Below, piece after piece: positions 23,744-32,925 of a stretch of DNA of 36,442 nucleotides (positions are counted from its first letter, which is position 1; every line of letters starts with the position of its first letter). The position numbers and the translations under genes were made by a program. The stretch comes from Nitrospirota bacterium (lineage in GTDB: Bacteria > Nitrospirota > Thermodesulfovibrionia > UBA6902 > DSMQ01). The notes below the pieces were generated by a model. It was given only the letters and a program-made list of their open reading frames with translations. It was not told the DNA's origin and ran no database searches. The stretch lies in assembly GCA_016208855.1 (NCBI GenBank), contig JACQXF010000004.1, forward strand, positions 1-36,442, read 5' to 3'.

Positions 23744-25021
23744 ATGCTTAAAGGCGTGGAAGAAATAAGTTCAACTACAAAGAGACTGAAGATAAACATC
23801 CCATCAGACATTATAGAAGGGGAGATTATAAAGGCCTATGATAAGCTCAGGGCATCTGTAAAGATACCTGGCTTCAGGCCCGGCAAGGTCCCTCAGGCAA
23901 TACTTGAGAAAAAATTTGCAAAAGATGTGCAGATGCAGGTTATAGAAAGGGTTGTGCCTGAGTATTATTCCAAGGCATTGCAAGAAGCAGAGATAGCCCC
24001 TGTTACATATCCAAATATTGAAGAGAAGCTTGAACTTGTAAGAAACCAGCCCCTTTCCTTTACGGTCACGGTAGAGGTAAAACCAAAAATAGGGAATTTA
24101 AAATATGAAGGCATTGAACTAAAAGAGAGAACATTCTCTGTGGAGGATGCCGAGGTGGAGTCAGCAATTAAGGGTCTTCAGGAAAGCAGGGCATTATTTC
24201 AGGTTTCAGAGGAGCCGATAAAAGAAGATGACATGGTGATTGTTGACTATGATGCCCTGGCTGACGGAGAGCCGGTTAAGGAGCTGTCGGCAAAGGGTTA
24301 TCCGATAATTCTTTCTTATCAAGGGGTGCCAAAGGAGTTCAGTGAGGCGCTGCTTGGCAAGAAACAGGGCGATACAGCAGACGTTACAATGCACTTTGAG
24401 GATACCCATGCAAATAAGGCTGTTGCAGGCAAGGACGTCCTCTTTAAGGTTTCTGTAACAGAGGCTAAGAAGAAGGTATTGCCGGAGCTAAATGATGAGT
24501 TCGCAAAGGGCGTTGGCTTAAAAGATATGGAGGAGCTTAAGAAGAAAACCCATGATGACATATACAAGGGCAAGAAACATCAGACAGAGATGCAATACAA
24601 AAAGGAGCTTCTAAACCTCCTCATAAGCTCTCATGATTTTGATGTGCCGCCTTCTATGCTCAGGGAAGAGCTTGAGCTGCTTGTCTATAAGGCAAAGGAA
24701 GCGGCAAAGCGCAAGGGGGAAGCCCTTAAAGGAGAGGATGAGTTAAGGAAAGAGCATGAGTCTGCAGCGCGGGAGAATGTAAAAGGGGTCCTAATACTTG
24801 AGGCTATAGGGAGAAAGGAAAAAGTAGAGGTAACAGAGCAGGAGGTTAACAAGCTGATAGAGGAGATAGCAGAGGGATATAATATTTCTGTTGAAGAGGT
24901 AAAGAAGTTTTATTTAACGAGAGACGGCTCATTGGACAGCCTTAAGATTAAACTCTACGGTGACAAGGTTTTGGATTTTGTATTAGAGAAGGCAGCAGTA
25001 AAAGCAGCAAGTAGTGATTAA
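23744..25021 (+). CDS. tig: Trigger factor, ribosome-associated chaperone
   Basis: Trigger factor binds the ribosome exit site and folds nascent chains. The N-terminal ribosome-binding signature is visible as PGFRPGKVPQAILEKKF (about residues 42-58), followed by a PPIase domain of the FKBP type (about 160-240) and a helical C-terminal chaperone domain. The length of 425 residues is normal. It precedes clpP and clpX, a conserved arrangement. The start follows a GAGGGG site. Confidence 0.95.
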   Translation: MLKGVEEISSTTKRLKINIPSDIIEGEIIKAYDKLRASVKIPGFRPGKVPQAILEKKFAKDVQMQVIERVVPEYYSKALQEAEIAPVTYPNIEEKLELVRNQPLSFTVTVEVKPKIGNLKYEGIELKERTFSVEDAEVESAIKGLQESRALFQVSEEPIKEDDMVIVDYDALADGEPVKELSAKGYPIILSYQGVPKEFSEALLGKKQGDTADVTMHFEDTHANKAVAGKDVLFKVSVTEAKKKVLPELNDEFAKGVGLKDMEELKKKTHDDIYKGKKHQTEMQYKKELLNLLISSHDFDVPPSMLREELELLVYKAKEAAKRKGEALKGEDELRKEHESAARENVKGVLILEAIGRKEKVEVTEQEVNKLIEEIAEGYNISVEEVKKFYLTRDGSLDSLKIKLYGDKVLDFVLEKAAVKAASSD

Positions 25022-25028
25022 ATTAATC

Positions 25029-25095
25029 TGTCATGCTGAATTTATTTCAGCATCTTAAATCAAATCTGAGATTCCGAACCAAGTTCGGAATGACA
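25029..25095. repeat. Three-stem palindromic element between tig and clpP
   Basis: An outer TGTCAT/ATGACA pair (25029-25034, 25090-25095) encloses two hairpins: TGCTGAA/TTCAGCA (25034-25052) and ATTCCGAAC/GTTCGGAAT (25071-25091). The cruciform-like design is typical of dispersed REP/MITE-type repeats. It ends just before the AAGGAG ribosome site of clpP. Confidence 0.75.
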
Positions 25096-25112
25096 TCAAA
25101 AAGGAGAATACA

Positions 25113-25718
25113 TTGCCTCTGATACCAATAGTTATAGAGCAAACAGGAAGAACAGAGCGGGCCTATGATATATACTCAAGACTGCTTAAAGACAGGATTA
25201 TCTTTATAGGCTCTGCTATAGATGATGCTGTTGCAAATACAGTTATTGCACAGCTGTTATTTTTACAATCCGAAGACCCTGACAAAGATATTCACTTGTA
25301 TATAAATACCCCTGGCGGTGTTGTATCTTCAGGCCTTGCCATCTATGATACAATGCAGTACCTGAAGCCTGATATTGCAACTTATTGTTTAGGGCAGGCT
25401 GCAAGCATGGGCGCGGTGCTCCTTACAGCAGGCGCGCATGGAAAACGATTTGCACTTCCGCACTCCCGCGTAATGATACATCAGCCGATAGGCGGATTTT
25501 ACGGGCAGGCAACAGATGTTGAGATCCATGCAAAGGAGATACTTAAGACAAAAGGGATACTAAATAAGATCCTCGCAGGGCATACAGGGCAGCCCATTGA
25601 TAAGATTCAGGTTGACACAGAGAGGGACTTCTTTATGTCAGGCGGTGAGGCAAAAGACTACGGCATTGTTGACCAGGTTATAGCGATAACAAAAACCAAA
25701 ATAAGGCTTTCCGGCTAA
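25113..25718 (+). CDS. clpP: ATP-dependent Clp protease proteolytic subunit
   Basis: ClpP is the tetradecameric serine protease that degrades proteins unfolded by ClpX. The catalytic triad is complete: Ser98 in QAASMGA, His123 in MIHQP and Asp172 in TERDFF. The 201-residue length is normal. It starts with TTG at 25113, supported by an AAGGAGA site and by the conserved start [24 protein letters not shown] (written here only to show alignment of residues 2-25 as positions, key residues E15, R16 and D19). Confidence 0.96.
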   Translation: MPLIPIVIEQTGRTERAYDIYSRLLKDRIIFIGSAIDDAVANTVIAQLLFLQSEDPDKDIHLYINTPGGVVSSGLAIYDTMQYLKPDIATYCLGQAASMGAVLLTAGAHGKRFALPHSRVMIHQPIGGFYGQATDVEIHAKEILKTKGILNKILAGHTGQPIDKIQVDTERDFFMSGGEAKDYGIVDQVIAITKTKIRLSG

Positions 25719-25806
25719 TCTGATAGTACTCTAACTGTTTTTGTGAATAATATTGTTTATAATTTATTTAAGACGAAGTAATCTATATTTAGGAGTGTAG
25801 AGAAAA

Positions 25807-27086
25807 ATGGCTAAAAAAGAAAATAGTCCTTTAAAGTGTTCTTTCTGCGGCAAGAATCAGGGAGACGTAAGAAAGCTGATTGCAGGCCCTGCAGTATATA
25901 TATGCGATGAGTGCGTAGGGCTTTGCAATGAAATTATGGCTGAAGGTTTTGAGCCGTCATTTGACGTGTCGCTCACACCGAAGCTGCCGACACCCAAGGA
26001 TCTGAAGAATTTCCTTGACGATTATGTAATAGGGCAGGAAAAGGCAAAGAGGACCCTTTCCGTAGCAGTGCACAATCATTATAAGAGGATAAACAGCCCC
26101 CAGGAGATAGGGGTTGAGCTGCAAAAGAGCAATGTTCTTCTTATAGGGCCGACAGGCACAGGCAAGACCCTGCTTGCTCAAACCATGGCAAAGATACTTG
26201 ATGTCCCCTTTACTATTGCAGATGCCACGACCCTTACAGAGGCAGGCTATGTAGGCGAGGATGTGGAGAATATAATACTTAAGCTCCTTCAGGCTGCAAA
26301 CTACGATGTAGAAAGGGCGCAAAGGGGTATTGTCTATATTGACGAGATAGACAAAATCAGCCGCAAAAGTGAAAATCCCTCCATAACAAGGGATGTCGCC
26401 GGAAAAGTGAGAATCCTTCCATAACAAGGGATGTCTCAGGAGAAGGCGTTCAACAGGCGCTCCTTAAGATTATAGAGGGCACTACCGCCAACATCCCTCC
26501 GCAGGGCGGAAGAAAGCATCCGCATCAGGAGTTTGTTCAGGTTAACACAACAAATATTCTCTTTGTAGTCGGCGGCGCTTTTGTCGGCCTTGAAAATATA
26601 ATTCACCAGAGGGTGGGAAAAAAGACCCTCGGTTTTGGCACTGAGATAAAAAGCAGGGAACAGAGAAATGTAGGAGAGACCTTTGAAATGGTTCAGCCTG
26701 AGGATTTGATGAAGTACGGCCTCATCCCTGAATTTATAGGCAGGCTGCCTGTGGTTACAGTCCTTAACGAGCTTGACGAGCCTTCTTTAGTAAAGATACT
26801 TACAGAGCCGAGAAATGCCCTTGTGAAACAATATCAAAAGCTCCTTTCTTTTGACAATGTCAAGTTAAGGTTTGAGCCTTCAGCCCTTTCCGCAATAGCA
26901 AGGGAAGCCATAAAACGCAAAACAGGCGCACGGGGACTAAGGGCAATTCTTGAGGAGGTTATGCTTGATATTATGTATGAGATACCCTCAAAGAACAGCA
27001 TCAGAGAATGCGTCATCACACAGGATGTAATCCTCAAAAAGGGAAGGCCGATTCTTATATACGAAAAAGAGGCTGAAACAGCATAA
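25807..27086 (+). pseudogene. clpX: Clp protease ATPase subunit ClpX, disrupted by a 38-bp duplication
   Basis: ClpX unfolds substrates and feeds them to ClpP. The first frame (25807-26424) has the four-cysteine zinc domain (CSFCGKN, ICDEC), Walker A GPTGTGKT and Walker B YIDEIDKI. The second (26403-27086) continues with [19 protein letters not shown], the EFIGRLPV region and the sensor-2 GARGLR. They are split by two adjacent 38-base copies (26365-26402 and 26403-26440) of the stretch encoding [11 protein letters not shown]. Removing one copy restores a complete clpX of about 413 residues. The copies differ mostly at synonymous sites, which suggests two strain alleles joined in assembly. Confidence 0.88.
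26365..26440 (+). repeat. 38-bp tandem duplication inside clpX
   Basis: Copy 1 is 26365-26402 and copy 2 is 26403-26440. They differ at a few bases, including GAA/GAG and CCC/CCT, and the preceding arginine codon is CGC in one and CGG in the other. All of these are silent. Only the last codon (GCC versus TCA) changes the residue. A period of 38 is not a multiple of three, so the reading frame breaks. Confidence 0.9.
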
Positions 27087-27097
27087 AGAATTATGCC

Positions 27098-27532
27098 CTA
27101 CTTTTTCTTATGCCTTAGAGCATTTGAAAGGAAATGCCTGAATTTTTCTTTCAGATCATTATCCTTCAGGCTTCCAATTGTATCCTCTATATAGAGGGCG
27201 TCTTCCTCGGTCAGTTTGGAAACATTCACGGCGTCTTTCTCCTTGCCGAGATTTTCGTCTATCTTTCCAATCCGAAACCTTATCTCTTCCAGCTTATAGT
27301 GCCGGAGTTTTTCTAATATTTCTTGTTTGAAGAAGCCAAGGTGGTGCATCCACTGGGGGGTATCTACGACTACAAAGATAGTCTTGCCTTTTATGCTCTC
27401 AGGCGAGGTGTGGGCGGCAATGGTTTCACCTACATAACCTGCCCACTGTTTTTTTATTTGCTGAATTGTAAGCCCGCTTTCTAAGCCGTAACTCTTTAAG
27501 AGATGTCTTAGGAGGTTGCCAGCGCGCTGCAT
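27098..27532 (-). CDS. DciA-like protein (DUF721)
   Basis: The 144-residue protein has the DUF721/DciA pattern: an N-terminal helix, QWAGYVGETIAAHTSPESIKG (about residues 29-49), VVVDTPQWMHHLGFFKQEIL, and IRFRIGKI before residue 95. DciA helps load the replicative helicase DnaB in bacteria without DnaC or DnaI. An acidic C-terminal tail (about 95-144) follows. It is convergent with clpX and upstream of no clear partner. Confidence 0.75.
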   Translation of the reverse strand: MQRAGNLLRHLLKSYGLESGLTIQQIKKQWAGYVGETIAAHTSPESIKGKTIFVVVDTPQWMHHLGFFKQEILEKLRHYKLEEIRFRIGKIDENLGKEKDAVNVSKLTEEDALYIEDTIGSLKDNDLKEKFRHFLSNALRHKKK

Positions 27533-27599
27533 ATAAAACTAAATTGCAATGACCAGTAAGTTTAGATATTGCTGTCTGATAATTGGTTGTCGTTGTTTA

Positions 27600-27788
27600 T
27601 TAGACTGCTTTTGTTATAGCCCCGGAGCGCAGACAGCGGGTGCACACATAGACTCTCCTTATTCCATGGGGGGTCTGTGCCTTAATCCGCTGAAGATTTG
27701 GAGAAAACACACGCTTGGTCTTGTTATTTGCATGGCTTACATTGTTTCCGGTTATGTTCTTTTTTTCGCATATTGAGCAAACAGCCAT
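27600..27788 (-). CDS. rpmB: 50S ribosomal protein L28
   Basis: The 62-residue basic protein begins with the zinc-type [10 protein letters not shown] and has the second cysteine pair in [28 protein letters not shown] is the L28 signature. It is a structural part of the large ribosomal subunit. An AAGGAGG ribosome site precedes the ATG. It is transcribed away from infB. Confidence 0.96.
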   Translation of the reverse strand: MAVCSICEKKNITGNNVSHANNKTKRVFSPNLQRIKAQTPHGIRRVYVCTRCLRSGAITKAV

Positions 27789-27908
27789 CTCTAAAAACCT
27801 CCTTACTATCCTTCTCGATTCTCATTCTTTGAAAGATTGCAGAAAAACAGAAACTATGATACCATTAAACGAAACTTAACTCAAGCAAAATGAAAACAAG
27901 GGGATAAA

Positions 27909-30224
27909 TTGGCGAAATTAAGGGTTTATGAATTAGCAAAGAGACTAAATGTCAACAGTAAGGATATTCTTACCGAGCTTCAGAAGCTTGGGGTTGAAGT
28001 TAAAAGCCACTCATCAGGCATAGAGGATAAGGTAGCCCAGAGAATAGCAAAGCTCTTTCTTGAGAAGGAAAAGGCAGAAAAAGCCGCCAAGGCAAAAAAA
28101 GAAGAAAAGCCTTCTTTGCCGGAACCGGCCGTAGAAATAAAGACCCCTGAACCCATAGAGGAGGCTGTACCGGAGACTGCTGCAGAGCAAGCCGCAGAGA
28201 CAAAGCCGGCCGCTTTCGCCAAAGAGGGAGCAACAGCAGCAGAGGAAGAAGACCTTACTCTGCCGGACAGGTTCAAAAAGGATGTGGAGAGTGAGAAGTT
28301 TACAAAGTTCAAGGGCAAGCCAGGACTGCAGAAGGCCTTTGATACCATAAAGCGGATTGATGTAAAAAAGAAGTGGCCTGAGGTTGGCGGCACCCATAAA
28401 ATACACGGTAAAAGACCATTTGAACATAAAACAGACACAAAAGAGCTCCCTCTTGCAACGCAGCCAAGAAAACGGGTAATTAAATTTCAGGAAGGAACAA
28501 CACTCAGGGAGTTTGCGGAACTTATAGGGCAAAAAGTGCCGGAGCTGATCAAAAAATTTATGGAACTCGGCTATATGCCGACCATAAACCAGCCTGTTGA
28601 TGCAGATGCAGCTCAGATTATTGCAGAGGCCTTTGGGATGAAGATTGAGCTGACACATGTTGAAAGCGAAGAGGTGTTCCTGAAGGAAGATGTTGATATA
28701 TCAAAGCTTAAGCCAAGGCCGCCGATTGTGACAATCATGGGGCATGTAGACCATGGAAAGACAACCCTTCTGGATGCAATAAGGCAGACAAGGGTGACAG
28801 AGACAGAGGCAGGGGGCATTACCCAGCATATAGGCGCTTATAAGGTAAGACTCAAAGACAAAGAAATAGCCTTTCTTGATACGCCGGGTCATGAGGCATT
28901 TACCATGATGAGGGCAAGGGGTGCAAAGGTGACAGACATCGTTGTTCTTGTGGTGGCTGCTGACGACGGTGTTATGCCGCAGACAATAGAGGCGATTGAC
29001 CATGCCAAGGCTGCAAATGTGCCGATTGTCGTGGCAGTAAATAAGATAGACAAGCCTGAGGCTAACATTCAGAGGGTCAGGAATGAGCTTGCAGAGCATG
29101 GCATAGTATCTGAAGAATGGGGCGGTCAGAACATTTTTGTGGAGGTCTCAGCAAAGCAGAAACAAGGAATAGGGAAACTCCTTGAAATGATACTGCTTCA
29201 GTCAGAAATGATGGAGCTTAAGGCAGATTATCAGAAGCATGCAAAGGCCACCATAATAGAGGCAAAGCTTGACAAAGGAAGAGGCCCTGTAGCCACTGTC
29301 ATGGTCAACTCAGGGACCCTTAAAGTTGGGGACGCCTTTATAGCTGGCACTTTCGCAGGGAAAGTCCGCGCCCTTATTGATGACACGGGTCATAGAGTTC
29401 AGGAGGCGCCTCCATCAACGCCGGTAGAGGTTATCGGGTTTTCAGACGTGCCTAATGCAGGCGATATATTCGCAGTTGTAGAGGATGAAAGGCGCGCAAG
29501 GCAGATAGCCCTTACCAGATTTGAAAAACACAGGGCATCTCAGATAGCGGCTACGAAGAAACTCACGCTTGATGAACTCTACGGAAAGATAAAAGAGGGC
29601 GAAGTAAAGGAGCTTAATATAATTATAAAGGCGGATGTTCAGGGCTCTGCGGAAGCGGTCAAGGATGCACTTGAAGGGCTTAGCCACCCGCAGGTAAAGA
29701 TAAGGGTAATCCATACAGGGGTTGGAGGCATTAATGAATCTGATGTCATGCTTGCAAGCGCCTCAAATGCGATTATCATAGGGTTTAACACAAGGCCTGA
29801 CTTAAAGGCCTCTACTATCGCAGAGAGGGAAGGCATTGACATAAGGCGCTATAATATAATTTATGAGGCAATTGAGGATGTGAAGAAGGCCCTTGAAGGA
29901 CTGCTTGAGCCTACCGTAAGAGAGAAGATTCTTGGAAGGGCAGAGGTTAGACAGCTTTTTCATATATCAAGGCTCGGCACCATTGCGGGATGCCATGTTG
30001 TTGATGGGACCATTACAAGGGCAAGCTCAGGGATGAGGGTGATAAGAGACAATATTATTATATACGACAGCAAGATAGGCGCCCTTAAGCGGTTCAAGGA
30101 CGATGTAAAGGAAGTCCAGTCCGGGTATGAATGCGGCATACTTGTGGAGAATTTTAACGACCTTAAGGTAGGGGATATTTTAGAGAACTATCTTATAGAA
30201 AAGGTAGCAGCGAAACTAAGTTAA
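27909..30224 (+). CDS. infB: Translation initiation factor IF-2
   Basis: IF-2 is the GTPase that places initiator tRNA on the 30S subunit and promotes subunit joining. The 771 residues contain an N-terminal IF2N domain (about 1-50), an Ala/Glu/Lys/Pro-rich linker, a second IF2N region (about 195-245), the GTPase with [18 protein letters not shown] and NKIDK, and the C-terminal beta-barrels. It starts with TTG at 27909 after a GGGG site. It opens the infB-DUF503-rbfA-nrnA-truB series. nusA is not in front of it here. Confidence 0.97.
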   Translation: MAKLRVYELAKRLNVNSKDILTELQKLGVEVKSHSSGIEDKVAQRIAKLFLEKEKAEKAAKAKKEEKPSLPEPAVEIKTPEPIEEAVPETAAEQAAETKPAAFAKEGATAAEEEDLTLPDRFKKDVESEKFTKFKGKPGLQKAFDTIKRIDVKKKWPEVGGTHKIHGKRPFEHKTDTKELPLATQPRKRVIKFQEGTTLREFAELIGQKVPELIKKFMELGYMPTINQPVDADAAQIIAEAFGMKIELTHVESEEVFLKEDVDISKLKPRPPIVTIMGHVDHGKTTLLDAIRQTRVTETEAGGITQHIGAYKVRLKDKEIAFLDTPGHEAFTMMRARGAKVTDIVVLVVAADDGVMPQTIEAIDHAKAANVPIVVAVNKIDKPEANIQRVRNELAEHGIVSEEWGGQNIFVEVSAKQKQGIGKLLEMILLQSEMMELKADYQKHAKATIIEAKLDKGRGPVATVMVNSGTLKVGDAFIAGTFAGKVRALIDDTGHRVQEAPPSTPVEVIGFSDVPNAGDIFAVVEDERRARQIALTRFEKHRASQIAATKKLTLDELYGKIKEGEVKELNIIIKADVQGSAEAVKDALEGLSHPQVKIRVIHTGVGGINESDVMLASASNAIIIGFNTRPDLKASTIAEREGIDIRRYNIIYEAIEDVKKALEGLLEPTVREKILGRAEVRQLFHISRLGTIAGCHVVDGTITRASSGMRVIRDNIIIYDSKIGALKRFKDDVKEVQSGYECGILVENFNDLKVGDILENYLIEKVAAKLS

Positions 30225-30252
30225 AAATTAGAAGTTAAGAGTTAAAAGTTTA

Positions 30253-30534
30253 ATGCTGGTTGGTCTTCTTACAATAGATTTACACATACTTGAGGCAGAC
30301 TCTCTTAAATCAAAGAGGTTTGTTATTAGGAGCCTTAAGGACAGGATAAAAAATAAGTTTAATGTTTCTGTTGCAGAGGTTGGCGGCGCAGACCTCTGGC
30401 AGAGAAGCGTTATAGCGGTTGCCTGCGTGTCTAATGAGACAAAGGTGATAAATCAGTCCTTCCAGAGTATCAGAGAGATGGTCTTAGGTATGCCTTCTGT
30501 AGAGCTGCTCAATTCGAGAGTGGAGATGCTATAA
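30253..30534 (+). CDS. DUF503 (YlxP-like) protein
   Basis: The 93-residue protein shows the DUF503 signature MLVGLLTIDLHILEADSLKSK at its start and VAEVGGADLWQRS in the middle. The family is usually encoded between infB and rbfA, as here, and is thought to be linked to ribosome assembly or translation, although its biochemical role is not settled. The fold is small alpha/beta. Confidence 0.88.
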   Translation: MLVGLLTIDLHILEADSLKSKRFVIRSLKDRIKNKFNVSVAEVGGADLWQRSVIAVACVSNETKVINQSFQSIREMVLGMPSVELLNSRVEML

Positions 30535-30601
30535 TAGAAACTCTAAATCCAGAATCCTGAATTCTAAACAATATCCAAAATACAAACCAGTTTGAGGAAA
30601 C

Positions 30602-30979
30602 ATGCATCCATATAAACGCTCAGCAAGGGTAAGCGATCTTTTAAGGGAAGAGATAGCAGAGATTATAATGCACAAACTCAGGGACCCGCGTGTGGGTTTT
30701 GTTACAGTCACAGGGGTTGACGTGAGTGATGACCTGAGAAACGCAAGGGTTTATGTGAGCATTCTTGAAGAGGCCAAGCAGGAAGACACCCTTAAAGCCC
30801 TCAATTCTTCTGCCAAGTTTATAAGGGGAGAACTTGCCCACAGGGTAAAGATAAAGTTTATCCCGCAGCTTATTTTCAAGCTTGATAAATCAATAGGGTA
30901 TGGCGCAAAGATAGACAGCATATTAAAGGAGATTAAATCACAGGAAACTACAGGAGAGGAAGATGAAGACACCGCCTAA
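30602..30979 (+). CDS. rbfA: Ribosome-binding factor A
   Basis: RbfA binds the immature 30S subunit and helps process and fold the 16S rRNA 5' end. The KH-type fold is seen in RVSDLLREEIAEII, LRDPRVGFVTVTGVDVS, and IRGELAHRVKIKFIPQL with FKLDKSI. The length of 125 residues is normal. Its end overlaps the next gene by 17 bases, so translation is probably coupled. Confidence 0.95.
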   Translation: MHPYKRSARVSDLLREEIAEIIMHKLRDPRVGFVTVTGVDVSDDLRNARVYVSILEEAKQEDTLKALNSSAKFIRGELAHRVKIKFIPQLIFKLDKSIGYGAKIDSILKEIKSQETTGEEDEDTA

Positions 30980-31934
30980 AACACTTCTCAGGCTTATAAA
31001 TGACAATAAAAGCTTTCTCATATTAAGCCATCTGCATCCAGAGGCAGACGCTGTAGGCTCAAGCATCGGCTTTGCGCTTGGCCTTAAAAAGGCAGGCAAA
31101 GAAGTATATGTTCTTAACAGAGATATTATCCCTGAAGTGACAAAATTTTTGCCTTTTTCAAATATCGTCAGCCAGAAGATTCCAAAGAAAGAGTTTGATG
31201 TCTTAATGCTGCTTGACTGTAATGAGATCAAAAGGACAGGGCTTAAAGAGAAGTTTGAAAAAGGGCTTGTTAAGGCAAAAAATATTGCTGTTGTTGACCA
31301 TCATCTGCTTGATTCACCTTCAAGACATATAAGCTGGATTAACCCTGCTGCCTCGGCAACAGGAGAGCTTGTATATAAGCTCCTCAAGGCGCTCCGCATC
31401 CCCCTTGACAGTGATATCGCAACCAACCTCTATGCATCAATATTTACAGACACAGGGGGCTTCAGGTATTCCAATACAACTGCTGAAACACTGCAAATTT
31501 CAGCCAGCCTGATAGAGGCCGGGGCAGAGCCGTGGGAGATAACAAAGCAGGTATATGAGAGCTTTTCTTTTAACCGGTTAAGGCTTTTGACCCTTTGCCT
31601 TTTGACATTAGATAATAAAGACATGACAGCATCCATCACAATTACAAGGGACATGTATAAAAAGACAAAGACTACGGTAGAGGATACAGAGGACTTTGTA
31701 AACTATCCAAGAAAGATTAAGGATGTTGAGGTGGCAGTGCTATTCAGAGAAGATGAAAGGAACCTTTATAAGATAAGCTTTCGCTCAAAGGGCAGGGTAA
31801 ATGTTCAGAAGGTAGCCCAGTCATTCGGCGGTGGCGGGCACAGAAACGCTTCCGGATGCGAGGTGAAAGGACCCCTGAAAGACGTTAAGAGAAAGGTTTT
31901 AGGGGCAGTGAGAAAAGCCATCAAAGAAGCCTGA
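30963..31934 (+). CDS. DHH-family phosphoesterase (NrnA-like nanoRNase / pAp phosphatase)
   Basis: The 323-residue protein has the DHH motifs: SHLHPEADAVGSS, LLDCNE, VVDHHLLD and the DHHA1 end GGGGHRNASGCEV. NrnA-type enzymes degrade very short RNAs and dephosphorylate 3'-phosphoadenosine 5'-phosphate. The first motif reads HPEADA rather than the more usual HxNPDGDA, but keeps the metal-binding aspartate. The position between rbfA and truB is the usual one. Confidence 0.88.
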   Translation: MKTPPKTLLRLINDNKSFLILSHLHPEADAVGSSIGFALGLKKAGKEVYVLNRDIIPEVTKFLPFSNIVSQKIPKKEFDVLMLLDCNEIKRTGLKEKFEKGLVKAKNIAVVDHHLLDSPSRHISWINPAASATGELVYKLLKALRIPLDSDIATNLYASIFTDTGGFRYSNTTAETLQISASLIEAGAEPWEITKQVYESFSFNRLRLLTLCLLTLDNKDMTASITITRDMYKKTKTTVEDTEDFVNYPRKIKDVEVAVLFREDERNLYKISFRSKGRVNVQKVAQSFGGGGHRNASGCEVKGPLKDVKRKVLGAVRKAIKEA

Positions 31935-31952
31935 AATAATCTCTGAGTTTAA

Positions 31953-32849
31953 ATGGATTTTATAATCAACCTCAATAAACCAAAAGATATCACCTCTCAG
32001 GATGCAGTATCAAAGATCAAAAAAATATTAGGCGAAAAAAAGGCAGGCCATTGCGGAACCCTTGACCCCTTTGCAACAGGCGTCCTTCTTATATGCACAG
32101 GAAAGGCTACAAGGCTTGCAGCTTATTTCTCAGGGCTTGATAAGGAATATATTGCAGAGATGAAGCTTGGGGAGTCTACAGACACGCAGGACTTAACCGG
32201 CAAAGTTATAAAGAAAACAGACAGGATTGATATTACAGAGGCAGATATTAGGGATGCCGTCAGGTCTTTTGAGGGGCTGATACTGCAGAAGCCGCCCATG
32301 TTTTCAGCATTAAAGCATAAAGGCAAACCTCTTTATAAGCTTGCAAGAAAAGGCATTGATATACCGCGGGAGCCGAGAGAGGTCTATACTTATAAAATTG
32401 ATATATTAGAGATTAATCTGCCTTTTGTTACCCTCAGGGTGCGCTGCTCAAAAGGCACATATATAAGGACTCTCTGTAATGATATTGGCGATAAGCTTGG
32501 CATCGGAGCCCATCTCTTTCAGCTTGACCGCGTGGCTGTGGGGCATTTCAGGATAGATGATTCCCTGTTAATTGACGAGGTTGACAGAGAGTCTATGGGA
32601 GAGACAAGAGGCGTCTACAGTATGGACAGCGCGCTTTCATGGATGCCTGATATAATGGTCAATAAATCTTCTGTAAAGAAGGTAAAAAACGGCAATCAGA
32701 TAACTATAGAAGACTGCATTAATTTTCCTGCAAATCTAAAGGCAGCGGATAATATAAAGGTAAAATCCCCTCAGGGCGAATTCCTCGCAGTTGGAAGCCT
32801 CTCAGAAAGATATAAAGATACAGTTAAGATGGATGTTGTTTTTGCATAG
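31953..32849 (+). CDS. truB: tRNA pseudouridine(55) synthase
   Basis: TruB makes pseudouridine 55 in the T loop of tRNAs. The catalytic aspartate is in the GTLDPFATGVL motif (about residues 36-46), followed by KEYIAEMKLGESTDTQD and the RCSKGTYIRTL strand. The 298 residues include a C-terminal PUA-like domain. It lies 18 bases after the DHH gene. Confidence 0.95.
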   Translation: MDFIINLNKPKDITSQDAVSKIKKILGEKKAGHCGTLDPFATGVLLICTGKATRLAAYFSGLDKEYIAEMKLGESTDTQDLTGKVIKKTDRIDITEADIRDAVRSFEGLILQKPPMFSALKHKGKPLYKLARKGIDIPREPREVYTYKIDILEINLPFVTLRVRCSKGTYIRTLCNDIGDKLGIGAHLFQLDRVAVGHFRIDDSLLIDEVDRESMGETRGVYSMDSALSWMPDIMVNKSSVKKVKNGNQITIEDCINFPANLKAADNIKVKSPQGEFLAVGSLSERYKDTVKMDVVFA

Positions 32850-32911
32850 GCTTTATTTAGCCCTCCTTTCTTTTTTTTGACAGCCTTCTTTCTCAAATTC
32901 CCTGAATATTA

Positions 32912-32917
32912 TATAAT
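32912..32917 (+). promoter_or_regulatory. Candidate -10 box before glnS
   Basis: TATAAT lies only nine bases before the ATG at 32926, and no Shine-Dalgarno site is visible. A perfect TTGACA at 32877 is 29 bases away, too far for a standard spacer. If the box is used, glnS would have an almost leaderless transcript. Confidence 0.3.
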
Positions 32918-32925
32918 CTATATCC

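Noticed and set aside
27980..28658. Long open frames on the minus strand inside infB
   Set aside because: They are antisense shadows of the conserved IF-2 frame, have no ribosome sites and have biased composition.
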